A stretch of DNA of 32,618 nt from Chitinophagaceae bacterium (GTDB lineage: Bacteria > Bacteroidota > Bacteroidia > Chitinophagales > UBA10324): assembly GCA_947474435.1 (NCBI GenBank), contig CANJII010000039.1, positions 1 through 32,618 on the forward strand, given 5' to 3'. Numbering within the stretch: the first letter of the stretch is position 1; each line of letters opens with the position of its first letter. The notes beneath the pieces were generated by a model. The model was not told the DNA's origin. It made no database searches and saw only the letters and a list, made by a program, of their open reading frames with translations. Below, piece by piece: positions 25,205 to 31,013 of the stretch. A program made the position numbers and the translations under genes.

Positions 25205-25552
25205 TCAGCTAAGCATCTCTTTTACTTTGATCATGTAATGCGCTATCCGTTCGTGATTGATTGTATATAGTATTTGTTTCCCCGTTCTGGTGGTTGATAC
25301 AATTTTGGCGCGGCGCAAAATGGCTAAGTGTTGCGAAGCCACCGACTGTTCAATGTTTAATTGCTTGTAAATTGAAGTAACATTTGTGGAACCGCTTTTA
25401 TCAATTACAGATAAAATGCTGCGGCGCAATTTGTGATTCATGGCCCGTAAAATGGCTGCCGCTTTTTTTGTTTGGTCGGCATTATAAAGCATGAATTCAT
25501 TAGGCATATTTTCAAAATCGGAAACTTGAATTTCCATTGGTAGTGTATCCAT
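25205..25552 (-). CDS. ArsR-type winged-helix transcriptional regulator
   Basis: 115 residues. The winged-helix domain (about residues 28-112) shows ILRAMNHKLRRSILSVI, then TNVTSIYKQLNIEQSVASQHL as helix-turn-helix and RTGKQILYTINHERI as wing, typical of ArsR/SmtB. No cysteine-rich metal site (such as ELCVCDL) is visible, so it is probably not a classical metal sensor. Related Bacteroidota regulators often have unknown ligands. The 25-residue N-terminal extension is acidic. A -7-like box lies upstream. There is no spacer to the convergent cysQ. Confidence 0.82.
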   Translation of the reverse strand: MDTLPMEIQVSDFENMPNEFMLYNADQTKKAAAILRAMNHKLRRSILSVIDKSGSTNVTSIYKQLNIEQSVASQHLAILRRAKIVSTTRTGKQILYTINHERIAHYMIKVKEMLS

Positions 25553-25580
25553 TAGTGTTTAGTATTTAGGAAGAAAGCTT

Positions 25581-25588
25581 CAAATATA
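25581..25588 (-). promoter_or_regulatory. -7 promoter box for the ArsR-type gene
   Basis: On the minus strand TATATTTG matches TAnnTTTG and ends 28 bases before the start codon. No clear TTTG -33 box is present at 19 bases (TATT is found). Confidence 0.35.
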
Positions 25589-25693
25589 ATTGCATCCAAT
25601 GTTTAATAATAAGTATCTGATCGATTTTATTAAAGGGGAATTTTGATAAATGAGTTTTTTGTTTCACGCAGCTAAATGTTTTATAAAAGTTTT

Positions 25694-25717
25694 CTGAAAT
25701 TGAAATATTTATTTCAG
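25694..25717 (-). terminator. Weak hairpin after gpsA, possible terminator
   Basis: Inverted repeat CTGAAAT and ATTTCAG with a 10-base AT-only spacer, 12 bases past the gpsA stop. Low GC makes it a weak terminator. The remaining 25553-25728 stretch holds only the arsR-type promoter. Confidence 0.3.
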
Positions 25718-25728
25718 AATTTTAAAAA

Positions 25729-26730
25729 TTATTTCAATCGTTCAGTCAGCAACCTTATTTCAAGTACCGGCGAAAATTTCTGGTACAGAATATTATAGGT
25801 TGCATTTGCAATGGGCATATCTACATTGTATTTTTTATTCACGGCATTTATACATGCGGTTGCATAATAACCTTCGGCAACCATGTTCATTTCCAATTGC
25901 GCACTCTTTACCGAATAACCTTTCCCAATCATATTTCCAAAATTCCGGTTACGGCTGAACTGAGAGTAAGCAGTTACCAATAAATCGCCGAGATAAGCCG
26001 AATCTTTAATATCGCGTGTAATAGGATGAACTGCTTTTACAAACCGTTCAATTTCTTCAATGGCATTACTGATCAGAACAGCTTGAAAATTATCACCATA
26101 AGCCAGCCCGTTACAAATTCCGGAAGTGATGGCGTAAACATTTTTAAGCACGGCAGAATATTCAGTTCCGAAAATATCATCGCTCGTATTTGTTTTCATA
26201 TACCGGCAATGAAGCCACGAGGCAATCATTTTGGCATTTGAAGCATCCGGACACGCAATTGTAAGGTACGATAATTTTTCAAGAGCCACTTCCTCTGCAT
26301 GACAAGGGCCGCTTACTACAATGAATCTATTATTTGGAACATCATAATGTTGCTGAAAAAAATCTGCCATCACAAGATTATCTCCTGGAATCATTCCCTT
26401 CACCGCTGAAACAATTACTTTATTTTTAAAATCCTGTGGGTGAAGTACACTTAAAGTTTCTTTCACAAACGCAGATGGTGTGGCAAGAAAAATTACATCC
26501 GCTTTTCTAGCCGTATCAATCAAATCTTCCTGAACAGAAATTAAATTTTTTTCAAAAAATATTGAACTGATATAACGGGAATTATTTCCGTGTTCTTTCA
26601 ACGATTTTCGAATCTCAGAATTTCTGATCCACCAATTCACAATGTGCTTGTTTTCGTTTAGCACCTTTACAAGCGCGGTAGCCCAACTTCCGCCTCCAAT
26701 CATTGCAATCTTTGGATTATTGTTTAGCAT
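25729..26730 (-). CDS. gpsA: NAD(P)+-dependent glycerol-3-phosphate dehydrogenase
   Basis: 333 residues from the ATG at 26730; a TTG at 26739 is also in frame but less likely. It reduces dihydroxyacetone phosphate to sn-glycerol 3-phosphate for phospholipid synthesis. It shows the NAD site MIGGGSWATAL, SAVKGMIPGDN, SGPCHAEEVALEK, a catalytic Lys in AVLKNVYAI, and DSAYLGDLLVTAYSQFSRNRNFG. All are standard GpsA motifs. It is a single gene, with 150 empty bases on its upstream side. Confidence 0.93.
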   Translation of the reverse strand: MLNNNPKIAMIGGGSWATALVKVLNENKHIVNWWIRNSEIRKSLKEHGNNSRYISSIFFEKNLISVQEDLIDTARKADVIFLATPSAFVKETLSVLHPQDFKNKVIVSAVKGMIPGDNLVMADFFQQHYDVPNNRFIVVSGPCHAEEVALEKLSYLTIACPDASNAKMIASWLHCRYMKTNTSDDIFGTEYSAVLKNVYAITSGICNGLAYGDNFQAVLISNAIEEIERFVKAVHPITRDIKDSAYLGDLLVTAYSQFSRNRNFGNMIGKGYSVKSAQLEMNMVAEGYYATACINAVNKKYNVDMPIANATYNILYQKFSPVLEIRLLTERLK

Positions 26731-26890
26731 AATTGTCAATTACCGAGCGAACATAAGTAAAAGGCAGGTGACACTTATAAATTGAATGAATTAATTGAAG
26801 CGAATATTTAATTAATACCAAAAACAACAGGAAAAAAAATATTTTTATATCAGTGTTTTCGTAAATAAAAAACTCTATTAAGATATAAAA

Positions 26891-27508
26891 TTAAGGTTTG
26901 GTATAAAGTACCTGTCGCACATATAAATTTTTTCCGACATGAATTTTCAATAAGTAAGCTCCCGATGGAATAGTATTATCAAGTGTAAATACTTCGTTAA
27001 TCATTTTACCCTGAACTTGTGGTACACGCGTTTCAATTAACTCCCCTTTTCGGTTTATCAGTTCGATTGATGTGGCGCCGGTTTGTGATAAAGGAATTTC
27101 AAAACTCACTTCAAAAACTCCGGTTGTTTGTTTGGGAGAAATGGAAACCAGATCCTGATAAGGGGTGTTTCTGTCGGCATTCGAATTCGATTTTTTCCTG
27201 ACTTTTTTAGAAATTAAATCGGCATCATTTAAAAGATGACTCTGATCTTCGGAGTGAATTCCGTTTTGAGATGAATTATTGTTAACCAAACTATCGCCTC
27301 TGTCAATATTGGGTGCTGAAAAGAGAGAATCTGTATTCTTTTTTTCATTTGCTTTTACATCAGTACTATTCGTCATATCCTGAGTAAAAACAAATAACCC
27401 CACAATAAGCGCCGCTATCGAAAGTCTGGCTCCGGTTAATTGAATTGTGCGTTTAACAGAAACTACCTGCTTAACTTTTACTGTTGTTTGAAAATTTAAC
27501 CTTCCCAT
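26891..27508 (-). CDS. Small membrane/secreted protein ending in a type IX secretion sorting-like domain
   Basis: 205 residues. A basic 30-residue start precedes one hydrophobic helix (LSIAALIVGLFVFTQ, about 29-43), then a polar, Ser/Asn-rich, probably disordered stretch to about residue 115. The last 85 residues fit the beta-sandwich of type A sorting domains: VSISPKQTTG, TGATSIELINRKGEL, TIPSGAYLLKIHVG and LYVRQVLYTKP. Such tails send proteins through PorU-type attachment to the surface. There is almost no cargo between the helix and the tail, which is unusual. The long basic leader is also unusual for a signal peptide. The final residues differ from the repeated tails at 27.9-29.8 kb. Confidence 0.6.
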   Translation of the reverse strand: MGRLNFQTTVKVKQVVSVKRTIQLTGARLSIAALIVGLFVFTQDMTNSTDVKANEKKNTDSLFSAPNIDRGDSLVNNNSSQNGIHSEDQSHLLNDADLISKKVRKKSNSNADRNTPYQDLVSISPKQTTGVFEVSFEIPLSQTGATSIELINRKGELIETRVPQVQGKMINEVFTLDNTIPSGAYLLKIHVGKNLYVRQVLYTKP

Positions 27509-27791
27509 GATTTATAGAATATCAAAGGCTTTTACTTAGGCAAACTAAAAAAGTTTTGAGGGTATATGAATAGAATATCTTGAAACATTCTATTGATATA
27601 TAAATACCAGTCACTCAGTGGATTTATTTCAAAAAAAGGCACATCCACTATCTTCATCTTTTATGGTTTGATTCGCTGATTTTTAAATTCACTGATTTGG
27701 TTTGCAATTATGCCGTTGAAGTTTTATAAAATAAATTTCTTAGAGCAACGACTCTCCTGCGTCAACTATGAATCAGAATTAACGCACATCT

Positions 27792-27815
27792 TTCCTCTCT
27801 TTAGCAAGGGAGGAA
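27792..27815. repeat. Palindrome TTCCTCTC...GGGAGGAA
   Basis: Imperfect inverted repeat around TTTAGCAA. It pairs as sequence type with the better one at 27856-27878 and may mark one end of a small mobile repeat. The 300 bases between 27509 and 27791 hold no gene that I can support. Confidence 0.45.
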
Positions 27816-27855
27816 TGCGAGATATAAACGATAGAGTTTTTTGTTTTGAAAAACT

Positions 27856-27878
27856 CCCTCCCATTTTTCAAGGGAGGG
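27856..27878. repeat. Palindrome CCCTCCC/GGGAGGG
   Basis: Seven-base perfect arms CCCTCCC and GGGAGGG with the spacer ATTTTTCAA, and further CT/AG-rich flanks. It resembles the partial palindromes inside the 333-base units (CCCTCTC type), so the elements may share an origin. Confidence 0.55.
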
Positions 27879-27926
27879 TGGAAATATCATATCCCGAATG
27901 TTAGTTGTGCTTGGGAGAGTTATAAT

Positions 27927-28318
27927 TTCACAAACCTTCTCACCTCCCAGCTTCCATCGTGCAGTTGAAGTTTTATAAAATAAACGCCTTCAACTCACCC
28001 AAGCACAGCTAACATTTAAAGTTTACTAAACACCCCCTCTCTGATTTCAGAGAAAAAAATATATCAGAGTTAAACAGGAAATCAAAGAGGGAATTGAAAA
28101 AACAATGACGAAAAATTTCTCTGACTGAAAAGTGTTTCCCTCTTTTTTTTCCAACTAAAACTTTTACTTCTGTTTATCGCTTGAAAAAAGAGAGGGTGTA
28201 AACGCTTTAAGTCTGACTGCACGCTTTTGGTGGGTGAGTTTATGTGGTTGCGCTACTCATTCACAAACCTTCTCACCTCCAAACTTCCTTCGTGCAGTTT
28301 AAGTTTTATAAAATAAAC
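27927..28318. repeat. 333-base unit, copy 1, with an extra tail piece
   Basis: Copy 1 spans 27927-28259 and is followed at 28260-28318 by a second copy of the first 59 bases. The unit starts with a stretch that on the minus strand encodes the last residues of a type IX sorting domain (GVYFIKLQLHDG, EVRRFVK, stop). In this copy the stop is TAA at 27920-27922. Next comes a 247-base part bounded by ACTCACCCA and TGGGTGAGT inverted repeats and holding two CCCTCT/AGAGGG hairpins. Copies 2 and 3 lie at 29095-29760. Confidence 0.85.
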
Positions 28319-28331
28319 TCCAGTAGAAAAG

Positions 28332-28352
28332 CCTGCCTGCCGGTCAGGCAGG
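28332..28352. repeat. Palindrome CCTGCCTG/CAGGCAGG
   Basis: Eight-base perfect arms with the loop CCGGT, between the stop of the kinase-like gene and a sorting-domain tail piece. Such GC-rich palindromes recur in many AT-rich bacterial genomes. Confidence 0.6.
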
Positions 28353-28361
28353 GATTTGAGA

Positions 28362-29029
28362 TTATTGATTCCTTGTTACGATGTCATCTATCACATGAAC
28401 ATTTCCTTCTCCGTCTTTTAATACATTGCGTGGTCGCATGTCTGCGACAGTGTATTTCCCATTTGTATAAGTGAAGTCCTTTGCTTTTTCAAACCCTAGA
28501 TCTTTCATAAAGGAATCTATTTCTGCTATCGTGGTCTGCACAACATCAGGAATATATTTTTGCTTTATGATGGGCTCGATATGAGGCGCTCTTTTTGTGC
28601 CTTCATTTTTCAATCCTGTAAATCCGATTAAATCATATTTGTTTTCAGGAAATACTTCGTTGTGGTTTTTAAGTTGCTCAAGAAATTGCATGACACTATA
28701 TCCGGCATTAAATAAATTGTTGGCTTTGTAAACAGTTCCTGTTTCTACATCGTAAGCTAATGTGTGTTCATTGCCTCCTCCTGTTAATGGGTTTCCAAGT
28801 GAATATAAATCTTCCACCCAAATATTATTTTGTTGGGCATAATCAAGCGCAGCTTTGTTTTCTACTTCCCGTTTTTCGTTTCCGGTAAGTGGTCTTTGCT
28901 GTTCCTTTTCTGCTGCTTCAATGCTTCTTCTAATGAAAGCGGATGCTTCTCCCATTTTTTTATGTAGTTCATTGCCCCTTCTGAATTTTTCTTGTGGGCT
29001 TCGCTGAAATATTTTCGTTCGTTCTCCAT
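28362..29029 (-). CDS. Small polyvalent-type protein kinase-like protein, frame broken at an A7 tract
   Basis: The body (about residues 60-220) reads NPLTGGGNEHTLAYDVETGT, VYKANNLFNAG, a stretch around LKNHNEVFPENKYDLIGFTG, HIEPIIKQKYI, DLGFEKAKDFTYTNGKYTVA and DMRPRNVLKDGEGNVHVIDD. This matches, from memory, the putative polyvalent protein kinase domain of phage and mobile-element proteins. Expected kinase features are a Gly-rich GGGNEH, a Lys in VYKANN, DMRPRN as catalytic loop and VIDD as metal site. The given frame starts only at a GTG (29066) inside the promoter. An ATG at 29029 starts MENERKYFSEAHKKNSEGAM in another frame, and the two join exactly if the seven-A run (28955-28961 on plus) had eight. 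It sits between sorting-domain tail repeats. Confidence 0.62.
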
Positions 29030-29038
29030 TTATGTCTG

Positions 29039-29069
29039 CAAAGTTATTATTCTTTGCGGGCAACACAAA
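29039..29069 (-). promoter_or_regulatory. Near-perfect promoter for the kinase-like gene
   Basis: Minus strand: TTTG (29069-29066), exactly 19 bases, then TAACTTTG (29046-29039). This fits both boxes of the Bacteroidota consensus and is the best promoter in the window. It ends 9 bases before the ATG at 29029. Confidence 0.7.
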
Positions 29070-29094
29070 AGGAGTTGTTGGTGTTTTTCACTCC

Positions 29095-29819
29095 TTCACA
29101 AACCGCCTCACCTCCAAACCACCATCGTGCAGTTGAAGTTTTATAAAATAAACGCCTTCAACTCACCCACGCACAGCTAACATTCAAAGTTTACTAAACA
29201 CCCCCTATCTGATTTCAGTGAAAAAAATAAATAAGAGTTAAACAGGAAATCAAAGAGGGAATTGAAAAAACAATGACGAAAAATTTCTCTGACTGAAAAG
29301 TGTTTCCCTCTTTTTTTTCCAACTATAACTTTTACTTCTGTTTATCGCTTGAAAAAAGAGAGGGTGGAAACGCTTTAAGTCTGACTGCACGCTTTTGGTG
29401 GGTGAGTTTGTGTGGTTGCGCTACTCCTTCACAAACCGCCTCACTTCCAAACTTCCATCGTGCAGTTGAAGTTTTATAAAATAAACGCCTTCGACTCACC
29501 CGCGCACTGCTAACATTCAAAGTTTACTAAACACACCCTCTCTGATTTCAGTGAAAAAAATAAATCAGAGTTAAACAGGAAATCAAAGAGGGAGTTGAAA
29601 AAACAATGACGAAAAATTTCTCTGATTGATTTATGCATCCCTCTTTTTTTTCCAACTATAACTTTTACTTCTGTTTATCGCAAGAAAAAAGAGAGGGTGG
29701 AAACGCTTTAAGTCTGACTGCACGCTTTTGGTGGGTGAGTTTGTGTGGTTGCGCTACTCCTTCACAAACCTTCTCACCTCCCAACTTCCATCGTGCAGTT
29801 GAAGTTTTATAAAATAAAC
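29095..29819. repeat. 333-base units, copies 2 and 3 in tandem, with a tail piece
   Basis: Copy 2 is 29095-29427, copy 3 is 29428-29760, and a third tail piece is 29761-29819, all with an exact 333-base period and no indels. Copies 2 and 3 differ by scattered substitutions. In copy 2 the inner part is bounded by ACTCACCCAC (29161-29170) and its exact inverse GTGGGTGAGT (29398-29407). Each tail encodes a sorting-domain end on the minus strand. Short open frames inside are incidental. Confidence 0.88.
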
Positions 29820-29978
29820 TCCGGGAGAAAGGGGTTTTAGATTGATGATTTTGGATTTGAGATTCAGTGAACCCGAAACTCCAAACCCGTAACTCGTAAC
29901 TGTTTTACCCATCAAATCAAAAACCGCAATTGTATTTATTGACTGCTGCGAACTGGTTATTGTTAACTCGCTGCTTGC
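29754..29978 (-). pseudogene. Decayed gene end: complete type A sorting domain without its protein
   Basis: From an in-frame stop (TAA at 29979-29981) to the TAG at 29754-29756 the minus strand is open for 74 codons and encodes a full type IX sorting domain: ELTITSSQQSINTIAVFDLM, GKTV, a stretch rich in Ser/Gly, LSPGVYFIKLQLHDG and EVRRFVKE. The first 10 codons include no ATG or GTG start. No matching upstream part of a secreted protein exists before the AT-rich gene at 30130, so it is a truncated remnant, not a gene. It is probably the parent of the tail pieces in the repeat units. Confidence 0.75.
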
Positions 29979-29989
29979 TTATACATTTT

Positions 29990-30014
29990 ACCGCAGAGAC
30001 GCAAAGGCGCAGAG
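29990..30014 (+). repeat. Short dispersed CGCAGAG-type repeat
   Basis: Reads CGCAGAG, ACGCAAAG, GCGCAGAG. It is related to the element at 17474-17498 on the other strand. It lies just beyond the 5' break of the decayed sorting-domain gene. The 115 bases from here to the next start hold a lone TAAGTTTG box (30051-30058) with no -33 match. Confidence 0.4.
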
Positions 30015-30129
30015 AAAAATTTTCTTCTGTGATTTTGTTTTGGAGAAAGTTAAGTTTGTGAACGCGAGAAAACCTGCTGGTTAAAACACACAGGCAAGGG
30101 CGCGGAGGAGAATCGCCAAAACACTAAAA

Positions 30130-30942
30130 ATGGTCATAGAAAAACTTTCTAAACTTTGGGTAGACTATGGCGGCATTAGGGTTAATCACTTAATTAAATT
30201 TTTTATTTTATTTTCATTATCAGGTTCAATTATAATTCTTATTAATGATTTAGGAGAGTATTCGGCAGCTAGTTTACAAGGATATTCATCTGCAATTACT
30301 GTAAATTATGGTGTGCGATGGCCTTGTAAAGCGGGTCCTTGTTTTACTGAATCTAATCACGACTATCCTTGTTTTCAAATGCATGAAATGAAAAAAAAAT
30401 ATTTCTCTGAAATTGAGAATAATTCATCTTTCCCTGCAAAAAATCAGTATGGAAAGTTGCTACAAGAAGTTCAAATAAAATCTCCTTTCCCTGCAAAAAA
30501 TCAGTATGAAAAGTTATTGAAAGAGGTCCATATAAAATCTGCAATAATTAGGGGGAGCGCTTTATTATCCGTCTTGCTTCTATCTACTATTTGTTTCTTC
30601 CTTATTTTATTTAATTCATTTAAGCCCGGCTTTTTGCTTTATCTTAATTCAGTTATTGCATTTTATTGGGTTATGGAACCCTGTAAGTTTTGTTTAAACC
30701 TTTTTTTTAATTCATATCAATCTCACGAATTTTTCATTGCTCAAGATTTAAATTTATCCTATCTATTTATTTTATTGATTCTGTCTACAATTGGAACTGT
30801 GGTATGCAGTTATATTTTTTTCTTTCGCATTCCGAAATCACTCAGAATTTCATTCCTATTGGCTTTTATTTTAGGATTTCCTTTCGGTTTTTTAATATGG
30901 TTCAAATTTATTGGTTTATTATTTTTTAAAGCCAATATTTAA
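30130..30942 (+). CDS. AT-rich multi-pass membrane protein with 19-residue tandem duplication, function unknown
   Basis: 270 residues, no recognised family. There are about five membrane helices: residues about 22-39, 138-158, 165-182, 207-228 and 240-262. A polar extracytoplasmic or cytoplasmic part at about 55-137 contains four Cys (CKAGPC, YPC nearby and later). Residues 100-118 and 119-137 are near-identical 19-residue repeats beginning FPAKNQY. The coding DNA is markedly more AT-rich than its neighbours and lies at the edge of the repeat region, which suggests recent acquisition. A hairpin at 30966-30998 follows. The start at 30130 is the first ATG; no good promoter was seen. Confidence 0.6.
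   Translation: MVIEKLSKLWVDYGGIRVNHLIKFFILFSLSGSIIILINDLGEYSAASLQGYSSAITVNYGVRWPCKAGPCFTESNHDYPCFQMHEMKKKYFSEIENNSSFPAKNQYGKLLQEVQIKSPFPAKNQYEKLLKEVHIKSAIIRGSALLSVLLLSTICFFLILFNSFKPGFLLYLNSVIAFYWVMEPCKFCLNLFFNSYQSHEFFIAQDLNLSYLFILLILSTIGTVVCSYIFFFRIPKSLRISFLLAFILGFPFGFLIWFKFIGLLFFKANI
30427..30540 (+). repeat. 57-base tandem duplication inside the membrane-protein gene
   Basis: 30427-30483 and 30484-30540 are near-copies, keeping the frame (19 codons each) with a few substitutions. This is an in-frame duplication. Confidence 0.85.
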
Positions 30943-30965
30943 ACATAGACTTACTTAACAAAATG

Positions 30966-30998
30966 AGACCGACGCGGTTTCCAAAACCGCGTCGGTCT
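30966..30998. terminator. Perfect 15-bp hairpin between convergent genes
   Basis: Arms AGACCGACGCGGTTT and AAACCGCGTCGGTCT with the loop CCA. It lies between the convergent 30130 gene and the S41 protease gene, so it is a likely bidirectional stop signal. There is no T-run after it, and it could instead be a REP-type element. Confidence 0.65.
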
Positions 30999-31013
30999 GC
31001 AAGTGTAACAGCT

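Noticed and set aside
28992-29180. Plus-strand open frame across the kinase promoter and tail repeat
   Set aside because: It runs antisense through a promoter and a repeat and has no protein-like features.
29095-29819. CRISPR-like array from regularly spaced repeats
   Set aside because: The whole 333-base unit repeats, not a short repeat with varying spacers, and no cas gene is nearby.
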